The position numbers and the translations under genes were made by a program. A stretch of 64,000 bases of DNA from Streptomyces sp. NBC_01351 (GTDB lineage: Bacteria; Actinomycetota; Actinomycetes; Streptomycetales; Streptomycetaceae), in assembly GCF_036237315.1 (NCBI RefSeq), contig NZ_CP108356.1:2232001-2296000 (forward strand), read 5' to 3'. The notes under the pieces are model-generated. The model worked only from the letters and a program-made list of their open reading frames with translations. It ran no database searches and was not told the DNA's origin. Shown here piece after piece: positions 34,889-44,566 of this stretch. Within the stretch, counting starts at the first letter, position 1, and the number at the start of each line of letters is the position of its first letter.

Positions 34889-37780
34889 TCAGCTGCAGCC
34901 GCTGGTGGAGCCGCAGCCCTCGCAGATGTAGCAGGAGCCGGCGCGCTGCATCTTCGTACCGCAGGAGAAGCAGAGCGGGGCGTCGGCGGAGACACCCAGC
35001 TGCATCTCGACCAGTTCGGCGTTGCTGTGCGCCGTCTTCGGGGCCGGGACCGGGGCGGTGACCTCGGCCGGCTTCGGGGCCGACGGCACCGCGGCGAGCG
35101 GGGCCGACTGGGCCAGCGACTCGGTGTCCAGCTCGTCCTCGAGGGGCTCGTAGGAGCCGGTCTCCAGGTGACGCTGGCGCTCCTCGGCGGTGTGGATGCC
35201 GAGGGCCGAGCGGGTCTCGAAGGGCAGGAAGTCCAGGGCCAGGCGACGGAAGATGTAGTCGACGATCGACTGCGCCATCCGCACGTCCGGGTCGTCCGTC
35301 ATGCCGGCCGGCTCGAAGCGCATGTTCGTGAACTTCGAGACGTAGGTCTCCAGCGGCACGCCGTACTGGAGGCCGACCGAGACGGCGATCGAGAAGGCGT
35401 CCATCATGCCCGCGAGGGTCGAGCCCTGCTTGGACATCTTCAGGAAGACCTCGCCCAGACCGTCGTCCGGGTAGGAGTTGGCCGTCATGTAGCCCTCGGC
35501 GCCGCCCACCGTGAAGGAGGTGGTGATGCCCGGGCGGCCCTTGGGGAGGCGCTTGCGGACGGGGCGGTACTCGATGACCTTCTCGACGGCGGCGCGGATG
35601 GTCTCCTCCGTCTTGGCGGTGACCTCCTCCTTCTCCTCTTCCTTCTTCTTCGCGGAGAGGGGCTGGCCGACCTTGCAGTTGTCGCGGTAGATCGCGAGCG
35701 CCTTGACGCCCAGCTTCCACGCCTCGAAGTAGATCTCCTCGATCTCCTCGACGGTCGCCGTCTCCGGCATGTTGACCGTCTTCGAGATCGCGCCGGAGAT
35801 CCAGGGCTGGATCGCGGCCATCATGCGGACGTGGCCCATCGCGGAGATGGAACGCTCACCCATCGCGCAGTCGAAGACCGAGTAGTGCTCCTGCTTCAGG
35901 CCCGGGGCGTCGACGACCACGCCGTGCTCGGCGATGTGGGCGACGATCGCCTCGATCTGCTCTTCCTGGTAGCCCATGCGGCGCAGGGCCTGCGGAACGG
36001 TGCCGTTGACGATCTGCATCGAGCCGCCGCCGACGAGCTTCTTGAACTTGACCAGGGCCAGGTCCGGCTCGACACCGGTGGTGTCGCAGGACATCGCGAG
36101 ACCGATGGTGCCGGTCGGCGCGAGGACGGAGGCCTGGGAGTTGCGGAAGCCGTTCTTCTCGCCGAGGCGCAGGACGTCCTGCCAGGCCTCGGTGGCCGCG
36201 GCCCAGATGACGTTGTCCAGGTCCTCGGTGCGCGGCGCGACGGCGTTGGCGTCGGCGTGCTGCTTCATGACGCGCTTGTGCGACTCGGCGTTGCGGGCGT
36301 AGCCGTCGTACGGGCCGACGATGGCGGCCAGCTCGGCGGAGCGCTTGTACGCGGTGCCGGTCATCAGCGAGGTGATCGACGCGGCGAGGGTGCGGCCGCC
36401 GTCCGAGTCGTACGCGTGGCCGGTGGCCATCAGCAGGGCGCCGAGGTTGGCGTAGCCGATGCCCAGCTGGCGGAAGGCGCGGGTGTTCTCGCCGATCTTC
36501 TGCGTCGGGAAGTCCGCGAAGCAGATGGAGATGTCCATCGCGGTGATGACGAGCTCGACGACCTTGGAGAAGCGCTCGGCGTCGAAGGACTGGTTGCCCT
36601 TGCCGTCGTCGTTCAGGAACTTCATCAGGTTGAGCGAGGCGAGGTTGCAGGACGTGTTGTCCAGGTGCATGTACTCGCTGCAGGGGTTGGACGCGGTGAT
36701 GCGGCCGGACTCGGGGCAGGTGTGCCAGTTGTTGATCACACCGTCGTACTGGATGCCCGGGTCGGCACAGGCCCACGCGGCCTCGGCGAGCTTGCGGAAG
36801 AGCGCCTTGGCGTCGACCTTCTCGATGACCTCGCCGGTCATGCGGGCACGCAGGCCGAACTCGGTGCCGTTCTCGACGGCCGTCATGAACTCGTCGTTCA
36901 CACGGACGGAGTTGTTGGCGTTCTGGTACTGGACGGACGTGATGTCGTCGCCGCCCAGGTCCATGTCGAAGCCCGCGTCGCGCAGGGCGCGGATCTTCTC
37001 CTCTTCCTTCACCTTGGTCTCGATGAAGGCCTCGACGTCCGGGTGGTCCACGTCCAGGACGACCATCTTCGCCGCGCGGCGGGTGGCGCCACCCGACTTG
37101 ATCGTTCCTGCGGACGCGTCGGCTCCGCGCATGAAGGAGACCGGACCGGAGGCGTTGCCGCCGGAGGAGAGGAGCTCCTTGGAGGAGCGGATGCGGGAGA
37201 GGTTCAGGCCGGCGCCGGAGCCGCCCTTGAAGATCATTCCCTCTTCCTTGTACCAGTCGAGGATCGACTCCATGGAGTCGTCGACGGCCAGGATGAAGCA
37301 GGCGGAGACCTGCTGCGGCTGGGGCGTGCCGACGTTGAACCACACCGGGGAGTTGAAGCTGAAGATCTGGTGCAGGAGGGCGTACGTGAGCTCGTGCTCG
37401 AAGATCTCCACGTCGGCGGGCGACGAGAAGTAGTCGAAGTCCTCGCCGGCCTTCGTGTACGTCTTCACGATCCGGTCGATGAGCTGCTTCAGACCGGTCT
37501 CGCGCTGCGGGGTGCCGACCGCACCGCGGAAGTACTTGCTGGTGACGATGTTGACCGCGTTCACCGACCAGAAGTCGGGGAACTCGACGCCGCGCTGCTC
37601 GAAGTTGACCGAGCCGTCGCGCCAGTTGGTCATGACGACGTCACGGCGCTCCCAGCTCACCTCGTCGTACGGGTGCACGCCGGGGGTGGTGTGGATGCGC
37701 TCGATACGCAGGCCGCCCTTGGCAGTCTTGGTCCCCTTGGCGCGGGAACCTCGTGCCGAGCCGCTCGCCGTCTCTGTCAT
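34889..37780 (-). CDS. nrdJ: Adenosylcobalamin-dependent (class II) ribonucleotide reductase
   Basis: 963 residues from ATG 37780 with GGGAGGAA upstream. Class II signatures: FNSPVWFNVG, then GGSGAGLNLSRIRSSKE, NPCSEYMHLDNTSCNLASL (active-site Cys/Asn/Glu region), and NCKVGQPLSAKKKE late in the chain. The C-terminal tail has CFSCGTKMQRAGSCYICEGC and ends SGCS: a zinc-ribbon plus the cysteine pair that recycles the active site. It makes dNTPs using B12 without oxygen or iron. It is the second gene of the nrdR-nrdJ unit. No B12 riboswitch motif is visible in the 145-base gap, matching the view that the class Ia enzyme, not this one, carries the switch in streptomycetes. Confidence 0.96.
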   Translation of the reverse strand: MTETASGSARGSRAKGTKTAKGGLRIERIHTTPGVHPYDEVSWERRDVVMTNWRDGSVNFEQRGVEFPDFWSVNAVNIVTSKYFRGAVGTPQRETGLKQLIDRIVKTYTKAGEDFDYFSSPADVEIFEHELTYALLHQIFSFNSPVWFNVGTPQPQQVSACFILAVDDSMESILDWYKEEGMIFKGGSGAGLNLSRIRSSKELLSSGGNASGPVSFMRGADASAGTIKSGGATRRAAKMVVLDVDHPDVEAFIETKVKEEEKIRALRDAGFDMDLGGDDITSVQYQNANNSVRVNDEFMTAVENGTEFGLRARMTGEVIEKVDAKALFRKLAEAAWACADPGIQYDGVINNWHTCPESGRITASNPCSEYMHLDNTSCNLASLNLMKFLNDDGKGNQSFDAERFSKVVELVITAMDISICFADFPTQKIGENTRAFRQLGIGYANLGALLMATGHAYDSDGGRTLAASITSLMTGTAYKRSAELAAIVGPYDGYARNAESHKRVMKQHADANAVAPRTEDLDNVIWAAATEAWQDVLRLGEKNGFRNSQASVLAPTGTIGLAMSCDTTGVEPDLALVKFKKLVGGGSMQIVNGTVPQALRRMGYQEEQIEAIVAHIAEHGVVVDAPGLKQEHYSVFDCAMGERSISAMGHVRMMAAIQPWISGAISKTVNMPETATVEEIEEIYFEAWKLGVKALAIYRDNCKVGQPLSAKKKEEEKEEVTAKTEETIRAAVEKVIEYRPVRKRLPKGRPGITTSFTVGGAEGYMTANSYPDDGLGEVFLKMSKQGSTLAGMMDAFSIAVSVGLQYGVPLETYVSKFTNMRFEPAGMTDDPDVRMAQSIVDYIFRRLALDFLPFETRSALGIHTAEERQRHLETGSYEPLEDELDTESLAQSAPLAAVPSAPKPAEVTAPVPAPKTAHSNAELVEMQLGVSADAPLCFSCGTKMQRAGSCYICEGCGSTSGCS

Positions 37781-37925
37781 GCCGCTTCCTCCCATATGCG
37801 GGCAAAAACGCCCTAAAGTGCCAGCGCTATTCCGCGGCACGGTGCTGTGTATCTGTATCTACGTCTCTTCGCACGACTCACCGGCCACACCGCGGCGCCT
37901 GAGCGCCGGGGCGAGGGCCGTCCGG

Positions 37926-38438
37926 TCAGTCGGCGGCGGAGGCGGGCACGGGGACCGAACCGGTCCCACCGGGCCCGCACTCTTCGGGGTGAGGCCGCCG
38001 GTCGCGCAGTTCCACGATGGCGGTCTCGAAGTCTTCAAGGGTGTCGAACGCTTTGTAAACGGATGCGAACCGCAGGTACGCGACCAGGTCGAGCTCCTGC
38101 AACGGGCCGAGGATGGCCAGACCCACGTCGTGGGTGGTCAGCTCGGCGCTCCCGGTGGCGCGCACCGCCTCCTCGACCCGCTGGCCGAGCTTGGCGAGGG
38201 CGTCCTCGGTGACCGGCCGCCCCTGGCACGCCTTGCGCACGCCGGAGATGACCTTGGTACGGCTGAAGGGTTCGGTCACCCCGCTGCGCTTGATCACCAT
38301 CAGCGAGGCCGTCTCCACCGTCGTGAAGCGACGGGAGCAGTCGGGGCACTGACGGCGCCTGCGGATCGACGTGCCGTCGTCCGTGGTGCGGCTGTCGACG
38401 ACGCGGCTGTCGGGGTGCCTGCAGAAGGGGCAGTGCAT
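37926..38438 (-). CDS. nrdR: Transcriptional repressor NrdR
   Basis: 170 residues. The N-terminal zinc ribbon has C3, C6, C31 and C34 ([18 protein letters not shown]). The ATP-cone domain follows ([24 protein letters not shown]). NrdR senses ATP/dATP and represses ribonucleotide reductase operons by binding paired NrdR boxes about three helical turns apart. It is upstream of nrdJ, and boxes of that kind lie in its own promoter. Confidence 0.95.
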   Translation of the reverse strand: MHCPFCRHPDSRVVDSRTTDDGTSIRRRRQCPDCSRRFTTVETASLMVIKRSGVTEPFSRTKVISGVRKACQGRPVTEDALAKLGQRVEEAVRATGSAELTTHDVGLAILGPLQELDLVAYLRFASVYKAFDTLEDFETAIVELRDRRPHPEECGPGGTGSVPVPASAAD

Positions 38439-38570
38439 GGTTCCCTCACCCTCCCTGATGGCACGACCGAATCACCCCACGAGGCCCCTGAACGACGGAG
38501 ACAAGCTCTGCCGGGGGCTCGTGAAGCAGCCACCAGCATATGCGATGTCGGGACCCTCGGCAGACCGAGG

Positions 38571-38618
38571 ACCACAACTTCTGGGTGGCAGCGCTTATCC
38601 AACCACTAGATCTTGGGT
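38571..38618 (-). promoter_or_regulatory. Candidate NrdR-box pair upstream of nrdR
   Basis: Two related 16-base elements, ACCACAACTTCTGGGT at 38571-38586 and CCACTAGATCTTGGGT at 38603-38618, have centres 32 bases apart (three helical turns). NrdR boxes are AT-rich palindromic 16-mers of ACAC/GTGT type with this spacing. The match to the consensus core is partial. They lie 130-180 bases upstream of the nrdR ATG. Confidence 0.5.
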
Positions 38619-38828
38619 TGCGGCGGATTTACCCCACTCCGCGTGTCGCACCGTCCGATAGGCGGATACGGGGTCCCGCGGTGCCACACTGGGCACGGCC
38701 CGGCCGGTGACGACCCGACCGGGAAGGGTACCGTAAGCAGCGGACACCGAGCCGAACCCGCGTTCGGCGAACCGAGCGTCTATACACCCCTCGAAATACC
38801 CACGCAGGACGATCTGCGATTTTTCACT

Positions 38829-38842
38829 CGAACGTGTGTTTG
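38829..38842. promoter_or_regulatory. LexA (SOS) box upstream of lexA
   Basis: CGAAC, four bases, GTTTG: one mismatch from the actinobacterial/Gram-positive box CGAAC-N4-GTTCG. It lies 64 bases before the lexA GTG, where autorepression is expected. Confidence 0.7.
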
Positions 38843-38905
38843 GCGCAACCTTTCGAAAGCTACTACCGTTGTCCAGCTAGGGAGAACATTTCGAGAGGGG
38901 CCGAC

Positions 38906-39700
38906 GTGACCACGACCGCAGACAGTGCCACCATCACTGCCCAGAACCGCTCCCAGAGCCGACTCGAGCCGGTGCATGCCATGAACGACGCAAACCCGAA
39001 CCCGGAGGCGGAGCCCGTCGTACGCCCCGCGCGCTCGCTGCCAGGTCGACCTCCGGGCATCCGCGCCGACAGCTCCGGACTCACGGACCGGCAGCGGAGG
39101 GTCATCGAGGTCATTCGCGACTCCGTGCAGCGCAGGGGCTACCCGCCGTCCATGCGGGAGATCGGCCAGGCCGTCGGCCTGTCGAGCACGTCGTCCGTCG
39201 CCCACCAGCTGATGGCTCTGGAGCGCAAGGGCTTCCTGCGGCGCGACCCTCACCGCCCCCGGGCGTACGAGGTGCGCGGTTCCGACCAGCCCAGCTCGCA
39301 GCCCACGGACACCACGGGCAAGCCCGCCGCGTCCTACGTTCCCCTGGTCGGCCGGATCGCGGCCGGCGGCCCGATCCTCGCCGAGGAGTCCGTCGAGGAC
39401 GTGTTCCCGCTCCCCCGCCAGCTGGTGGGGGACGGCGAGCTCTTCGTCCTCAAGGTCGTCGGCGACTCGATGATCGAGGCCGCCATCTGTGACGGGGACT
39501 GGGTCACGGTCCGCCGCCAGCCGGTCGCGGAGAACGGGGACATCGTCGCCGCGATGCTCGACGGCGAAGCCACCGTCAAGCGGTTCAAGCGCGAGGACGG
39601 CCATGTCTGGCTCCTCCCGCACAACGCCGCCTACCAGCCGATTCCCGGCGACGAGGCGACCATCCTCGGCAAGGTCGTGGCCGTACTGCGTCGGGTCTGA
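38906..39700 (+). CDS. lexA: SOS repressor LexA
   Basis: 264 residues from GTG 38906 behind AGAGGGG. The N-terminal winged helix (about 60-125) has [14 protein letters not shown] and the recognition helix [10 protein letters not shown]. The cleavage site A153-G154 is in GRIAAGGP, with catalytic S188 (VVGDSMIEA) and K225 (ATVKRFKR). RecA filaments trigger autocleavage and derepress DNA-repair genes. The 50-residue N-terminal extension before the helix is longer than in E. coli; an ATG at 38981 is the alternative start. A LexA box lies upstream and a terminator downstream. Confidence 0.95.
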   Translation: MTTTADSATITAQNRSQSRLEPVHAMNDANPNPEAEPVVRPARSLPGRPPGIRADSSGLTDRQRRVIEVIRDSVQRRGYPPSMREIGQAVGLSSTSSVAHQLMALERKGFLRRDPHRPRAYEVRGSDQPSSQPTDTTGKPAASYVPLVGRIAAGGPILAEESVEDVFPLPRQLVGDGELFVLKVVGDSMIEAAICDGDWVTVRRQPVAENGDIVAAMLDGEATVKRFKREDGHVWLLPHNAAYQPIPGDEATILGKVVAVLRRV

Positions 39701-39717
39701 CCCCCGCCGCCTCCATC

Positions 39718-39760
39718 CAGCCCCCGGGACCCACTGCGCCGGTCCCGGGGGCTGTTTTGT
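39718..39760. terminator. Strong rho-independent terminator after lexA
   Basis: CAGCCCCCGGGACC (39718-39731), nine-base loop, exact complement (39741-39754), then TTTTGT. This is the most classical intrinsic terminator in the window, and it separates the convergent lexA and dinG-like genes. Confidence 0.9.
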
Positions 39761-39791
39761 GAAGATGGTTGGCGCTCGCGCTCCCGAGGAA

Positions 39792-41762
39792 CTACTTTCC
39801 GTCGGCCTTCGCCGCGGCGTCGATCGAGGCGAGCGAGCGGCGGGCCTGGTTGCGGTCCGTGGTGAACCAGAAGTCCGGCAGCGTGGCCCGCAGGAAGCTC
39901 CCGTACCGGGCCGTGGCCAGTCGGGGGTCCAGCACGGCGACGACACCCCGATCGTCCATGGCCCGTACGAGGCGACCCGCGCCCTGGGCCATCAGCAGGG
40001 CGGCATGGGTGGCCGCGACGGCCATGAAGCCGTTGCCCCCGTGCTCCTCCACCGACTTCTGGCGGGCGCTCATCAGCGGGTCGTCGGGGCGCGGGAACGG
40101 GATCCGGTCCATGACCACGAGCTGGCAGCTGGGACCGGGCACGTCCACGCCCTGCCAGAGGGACAGCGTCCCGAACAGGCAGGTCTTCGGGTCGGCCGCG
40201 AATGCCTTGATCAGCTCGCCGAGCGTCTCTTCGCCCTGGAGCAGGATCGGGTTGTCGAGCCGGCCTCGCAGTTCCTCGGCGGCCGCCTTGGCGCCGCGCA
40301 TGGAGGAGAACAGCCCGAGGGTGCGGCCGCCGGCCGCTTCGATCAGCTCGGCGAGCTCGTCCATCATGTCGCCGCGGGTGCCCTCACGGCCGGGTGTGGC
40401 CAGGTGCTTGGCGACGTAGAGGATTCCCTGCTTCGGGTAGTCGAAGGGCGAGCCGACGTCCAGCCCCTTCCAGAGCGGTACGTCCTCCCCTTCCACTCCC
40501 TCGGGGGAGAGCCCCATCGAGGCCGCGACGCCGTTGAAGTCGCCGCCGAGCTTGAGGGTGGCCGAGGTCAGGACCACCGACCGGTCCTCGAACAGCTTCT
40601 CGCGCAGCAGACCGGACACGGACAGCGGGGCGACCCGGAGGGTGGCGCCGAAGCGGTCGTGGCGCTCGTACCAGACGACGTCGTACTCGGAGCCGTTGCT
40701 GATCCGCTCGGCCACCGTGTGGATGCTCTCCACCGCGGCCAGGGCCTGCTTGCGGACCGCATCCTCGTCGTGGACGGACTTGTCACGGGTCGCACCGATC
40801 GCGGAGATCACGTTGCGCGCCGCGTCCCGCAGGGCCATCAGCGCGTAGCCGAGGTCCTCGGGGACCTCTTCCAGCCGGCCGGGGAGCGCCAGCTCCATGA
40901 CGCGTTCGAAGGATTCGGAGGCAGTCTGGAGGGCGTCCGCGACCTTCTCGTCGACCAGCTTGGCCGCACGCTTCACGGCCCGGTTGACCTGCCCTGGGGT
41001 GAGCTCGCCGGTGGCGACCCCGGTCACCCGGGAGACCAGTTCGTGCGCCTCGTCAACGATCAGTACCTCGTGCTGGGGCAGCACGGGTGCGCCCTCGATG
41101 GCGTCGATGGCGAGCAGGGCGTGGTTGGTGACCACCACGTCCGCGAGCTTGGCCCGCTCGCGGGCGGCCTCGGCGAAGCACTCGGCCCCGTACGCGCACT
41201 TCGTCGCGCCCAGACACTCGCGGGAGGAGACCGAGATCTGACCCCAGGCCTTGTCGGAAACGCCCGGGGTGAGGTCGTCGCGGTCGCCGGTCTCCGTCTC
41301 GTCCGCCCAGTCGCGCAGGCGCAGCAGGTCCTTGCCGAGCTTGCTCGTGGGGGTGGCCGCTTCGAACTGGTCGAAGAGGCCTTCCTCCTCGTCCTGCGGC
41401 GCACCCTCGTGCAGACGGTGCAGGCACAGGTAGTTGGACCGGCCCTTGAGCATGGCGAACTGCGGGCGGCGGCGCAGCTGTGGGTGCAGCGCCTCCACCG
41501 TCCGCGGCAGGTCGCGCTCGACGAGCTGCCGCTGGAGGGCGAGGGTCGCCGTGGCCACGACCACGCGCTCACCGTGAGCGAGGGCCGGCACCAGGTAGCC
41601 GAGGGACTTGCCGGTGCCGGTACCGGCCTGGATGAGCCGGTGGGAGTTGTCGTCGATCGCTTCGGCGACGGCTTCGGCCATGGCCACCTGGCCGGGGCGC
41701 TCCGTGCCGCCGACGGCGGAGACGGCGGCGTGCAGCAGGTCGGGGAGGGAGGGCTTCGTCAT
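39792..41762 (-). CDS. dinG: DinG-type Fe-S superfamily 2 DNA helicase
   Basis: 656 residues from ATG 41762. Helicase motifs: GTGTGKS (47-53), DEAH (237-240), TSATL, and a final QGAGRLVR motif VI. Four cysteines, C113, C183, C189 and C195, lie between motifs I and II as in XPD/DinG, and should hold a [4Fe-4S] cluster. It unwinds 5'-tailed and forked DNA and RNA-DNA hybrids. The nearby lexA suggests damage-related expression, but I saw no LexA box before this gene. Other names for the family are YoaA and ChlR1-like. Confidence 0.9.
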   Translation of the reverse strand: MTKPSLPDLLHAAVSAVGGTERPGQVAMAEAVAEAIDDNSHRLIQAGTGTGKSLGYLVPALAHGERVVVATATLALQRQLVERDLPRTVEALHPQLRRRPQFAMLKGRSNYLCLHRLHEGAPQDEEEGLFDQFEAATPTSKLGKDLLRLRDWADETETGDRDDLTPGVSDKAWGQISVSSRECLGATKCAYGAECFAEAARERAKLADVVVTNHALLAIDAIEGAPVLPQHEVLIVDEAHELVSRVTGVATGELTPGQVNRAVKRAAKLVDEKVADALQTASESFERVMELALPGRLEEVPEDLGYALMALRDAARNVISAIGATRDKSVHDEDAVRKQALAAVESIHTVAERISNGSEYDVVWYERHDRFGATLRVAPLSVSGLLREKLFEDRSVVLTSATLKLGGDFNGVAASMGLSPEGVEGEDVPLWKGLDVGSPFDYPKQGILYVAKHLATPGREGTRGDMMDELAELIEAAGGRTLGLFSSMRGAKAAAEELRGRLDNPILLQGEETLGELIKAFAADPKTCLFGTLSLWQGVDVPGPSCQLVVMDRIPFPRPDDPLMSARQKSVEEHGGNGFMAVAATHAALLMAQGAGRLVRAMDDRGVVAVLDPRLATARYGSFLRATLPDFWFTTDRNQARRSLASIDAAAKADGK

Positions 41763-41814
41763 AGCACTGCCAACCCTACGGGGCCCCACCGACAGTGAGC
41801 GCACCGGCGAGCTT

Positions 41815-43737
41815 TCATGGTCGGTACAAGGGGTTGGGTACGGTGCCGTGCTGCACGGCGTGCGGGCGGTCGGGGCGGTCGCGGTAACCGTCCTCATAGA
41901 GCCGGTTCCGGTTCAGGCAGAGCCGTCCGATGCTTTCGCCGAGCAGGTCGAAAAGCTCGTAGCGGTCCTTGAGCTCCGGGAAGCGGGCCTGGTGGCGGAC
42001 GATCTCCGCCCGGACGAGGGACCAGAACTCGGCCTCCGGGACGTCGAGCCGCTCCTCGCACAGGGCCGAGAGGTAGCGGAAGACTCCCACGAAGAGCCCG
42101 GAGTGGATGAACTGGGGCAGGAAGTCCGCGGGCTCGGTGAGCAGGACGGACCGGACCTCTTCGGGAAGCGAGGCCAGCTCGGGAAGGGGCTCGTCGGTGA
42201 TGTTGATGTCGTCCACGAAGTCCTTCACCGCCAGCCGGACGGGCACCTCGCGCTCGTCGAAGATCACGACGGTGTTCTCCCCGTGCGGCGAGAAGACGGT
42301 CCCGTAGCGGTAGAGGAAGTGGAGCAGCGGGGGCAGGACGGCGGCGAAGAGGTGCTGGAGCCAGACGGCCGGGGCCAGCCCGGACCGGGCGACGAGTTCC
42401 GCGGTGAAGGAACGTCCGCGCGGGTCGGTGTGGAGGAGCGAGGCGAGGGTACGGGCGCGCTCGCCGGGGGCGAGGCGGCCGGTCAGGGGCTCGCGCCAGA
42501 TCGCGCCGAGGAGCTCCTTGTACTGGTACGGGACCTCGGGCAGCTCGTCGTAGACGGGATGGCGGACGGTGACGGAGGCGACCTCGCCGAGCAGGATCAC
42601 CCCGCATTCGTCGCGGAGGAAGGGGTCGCCGTCACGGAGGGAGTGGATCCAGGCGGTGACGGCGGGGGCGGCGAGGGCCAGGTCGGAGGGCAGGCCGCGC
42701 CAGACCATGGTGTTGAAGACGGAGAGCGGCAGTTTGACGCTGTGCCGGTCGGGGCGCGTGAGGTTGAGGAAGGTGCGGATCGACTGCTGTGGCAGGCGCA
42801 CGTCCGGGTCGGCGGGGAGCGGGACGAGGGTGCCGGCGGCGAGGGCCGGAGCGAAGAGTGGGAGGACCACCTCGTCCCACTGCCAGGGGTGGACCGGGAA
42901 GTAGAGGTAGCCGAACGGGTCCAGTCCACGGTCGCGCAGGGTCTGGTCGAAGGCGGCGCGGGTGCCGGGGTCGAGCTCGGCGGAGTAGAGGCGGGCGGGG
43001 TCCTCCAGGCCCGCGGTGCCGCGGTAGACGGCGAGGGAGGTGTGGGCGGCGAGCCAGGGCAGCTGCTGGCGGGTGCGGGCCTCGGGTGCCCAGGCCGCGG
43101 TGTCGGAGGCGGAGAGACCGATGCGGCCCTTGTTGAGGACGAGCCAGGGGTGACCGGTCTGGTGGCCTTCGAGGGCGGCATAGTCGAGTTCCGCGAGGAC
43201 ATCGGCGGTGAGCGCGGTGTGGTCGATCCGGGCGTCTGCGGCGAGCGTGGCGCTGAGTTCGCGGACGAGGTGGCCGAGGGTCGCGCCGTCGAGGCCGAGG
43301 AGGGTGCGGGCGCGGATGAGGAAGGCGTACGGGTCCCCGAAGGCGATCGGCGGCTGGGTGGAGGGCGGCGCCGGGGTGAGGGTGATGCTGTCCGGGCCGA
43401 CGTGCCAGCTGCCGTAGGCGCGGCGGCGGGCCCGGAAGCCGAGGCTGCTGCCGTCGTCGAGGGTGAGGGTCCAGGCGTCACCGGCCCGGACAGGGGACGG
43501 GGCAGGGACGGCCGCTGAGACGGCGGCTGAGACGGGGACTGGGATTGAAACTAGGACTGGGACTGGGACTGGGCTGATGATCTCCTCGTAGGCGAACTCG
43601 GAGAGCATCTTCGCGAGCAGTCGGCGGGACGCGAAGTCCCAGGTCGGGCCGTTGAGTTCGGGTGGCGTACAGGGGTGCTGGGGCGAGGGAGGCACGGGCG
43701 GTTCGGTGGAGTCGGGGTCTGTGGGGAAGTTCGGCAC
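41815..43737 (-). CDS. NIS siderophore synthetase (IucA/IucC family), second of two
   Basis: 640 residues. The family is shown by LEGHQTGHP, PVHPWQWDEVV, SPHGENTVVIFDE and VKDFVDDINI, the residues that form the ATP and carboxylate pockets. It should ligate an amine to a citrate- or dicarboxylate-derived acid with ATP. The first 100 residues include a Val/Pro/Ile-rich insert (PVPVPVLVSIPVPVSAAV) absent from typical members. It is the last gene of a four-gene operon (gap 97 bases from the acyltransferase). Sub-type (A, B or C) needs a tree. Confidence 0.92.
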   Translation of the reverse strand: MPNFPTDPDSTEPPVPPSPQHPCTPPELNGPTWDFASRRLLAKMLSEFAYEEIISPVPVPVLVSIPVPVSAAVSAAVPAPSPVRAGDAWTLTLDDGSSLGFRARRRAYGSWHVGPDSITLTPAPPSTQPPIAFGDPYAFLIRARTLLGLDGATLGHLVRELSATLAADARIDHTALTADVLAELDYAALEGHQTGHPWLVLNKGRIGLSASDTAAWAPEARTRQQLPWLAAHTSLAVYRGTAGLEDPARLYSAELDPGTRAAFDQTLRDRGLDPFGYLYFPVHPWQWDEVVLPLFAPALAAGTLVPLPADPDVRLPQQSIRTFLNLTRPDRHSVKLPLSVFNTMVWRGLPSDLALAAPAVTAWIHSLRDGDPFLRDECGVILLGEVASVTVRHPVYDELPEVPYQYKELLGAIWREPLTGRLAPGERARTLASLLHTDPRGRSFTAELVARSGLAPAVWLQHLFAAVLPPLLHFLYRYGTVFSPHGENTVVIFDEREVPVRLAVKDFVDDINITDEPLPELASLPEEVRSVLLTEPADFLPQFIHSGLFVGVFRYLSALCEERLDVPEAEFWSLVRAEIVRHQARFPELKDRYELFDLLGESIGRLCLNRNRLYEDGYRDRPDRPHAVQHGTVPNPLYRP

Positions 43738-43834
43738 GGGTCTCCTCGGGGCTCGGGAACTTTGCCGCGTGGCGCGGAGTTTTCGAAGGGAGAGGTGCGA
43801 AGCGGCGGAACGGTCGGGGCCTGCGGGGCGGCAG

Positions 43835-44533
43835 TCAGAGGAGATTGCGCAGCGCCCGCTCCCGGATCATCAGGGCGGCTCGCTTCTCGGGAAGGTCGAT
43901 TTCCGCGAAACAGCGGAAACCCGAGCCCAGGAAGGCTGATACGGAGGGGGTGTTGCGAATGTCCGGTTCCGCGATGACGCGTGTGCAGCGAGGTCGGTTG
44001 TCGAGCACCAGGTCGGCGACGGCGCGCAGCAGCGTGGTGCCCAGGCCCCGGCCGCGGTTCGTGCCGTCTCCGATCAGCAGGTGGATACCCGTGTCGTGGG
44101 GGCGCGCCGGGTAGTACCGGGACAGCGGGTCGAGGTCGGCCCGGTAGATCTCCCAGTAGCTCATCGGCGTGCCGTCGAGGAGGCCGAGGCAGGGGATGCT
44201 GCGGCCGTCCCCGTCGAGTTGGGCCCGTAGGTGGGCCTCGGTGACGGCTGCGGGGCCGGCGAGTTCCCAGGAGGCGTCCACTTCGGGGTCGTTCATCCAG
44301 CCGGTCAGCAGCTCCAGGTCCCGGTCCGCTCGTACGGGTTCCAGGCGGAAGGCGCCGGCGGGGGTGTCGGTGCTGCCCCAGATCGCCGGGGAGTCGAGCA
44401 GGTCTGCCTCGGCGAGCAGGGGCAACAGGTCCACGGGGAGCCGTAGTTCGACGGTGTCGTCGATGGCGCGGAGGTTGCCGAACGCGCGGGTGGCGGAGCC
44501 GACGGGATCGGCGGGTGTTTCGGTGGAGGGCAT
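43835..44533 (-). CDS. GNAT N-acyltransferase of the siderophore operon
   Basis: 232 residues. The C-terminal domain (about 60-225) is a GNAT fold of the IucB/RhbD/AlcB type, with FRLEPVRADRDLELLTGWMN, PMSYWEIYRAD, the acetyl-CoA loop RGRGLGTTLLRAVADL, and GFRCFAEIDLPEKRAALM. Members acylate a hydroxylamine or amine during siderophore assembly. No hydroxylase is present in the operon, so the acceptor could be an unhydroxylated amine. 33 bases downstream of the longer synthetase gene. Confidence 0.9.
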   Translation of the reverse strand: MPSTETPADPVGSATRAFGNLRAIDDTVELRLPVDLLPLLAEADLLDSPAIWGSTDTPAGAFRLEPVRADRDLELLTGWMNDPEVDASWELAGPAAVTEAHLRAQLDGDGRSIPCLGLLDGTPMSYWEIYRADLDPLSRYYPARPHDTGIHLLIGDGTNRGRGLGTTLLRAVADLVLDNRPRCTRVIAEPDIRNTPSVSAFLGSGFRCFAEIDLPEKRAALMIRERALRNLL

Positions 44534-44566
44534 CAGGGGGCTCTTCTCCGTGTCAGCGCTGACGCG

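Larger units (their letters stand above)
38439..38905. other. 467-base divergent region between nrdR and lexA
   Basis: Holds the two candidate NrdR boxes near nrdR and a LexA box near lexA (listed separately). Both promoters must lie here, but I could not fix hexamers for either. No coding sequence is supported. Confidence 0.6.

Noticed and set aside
35027..37816. Long open frame on the plus strand opposite nrdJ (929 codons)
   Set aside because: It is a mirror of a highly biased GC-rich gene; its protein is rich in Arg, Gly, Asp and Val with no domain, and the minus-strand frame is clear NrdJ.
37781..37925. Possible B12 riboswitch before nrdJ
   Set aside because: The gap is only 145 bases and shows no B12-box or conserved adenosylcobalamin element.
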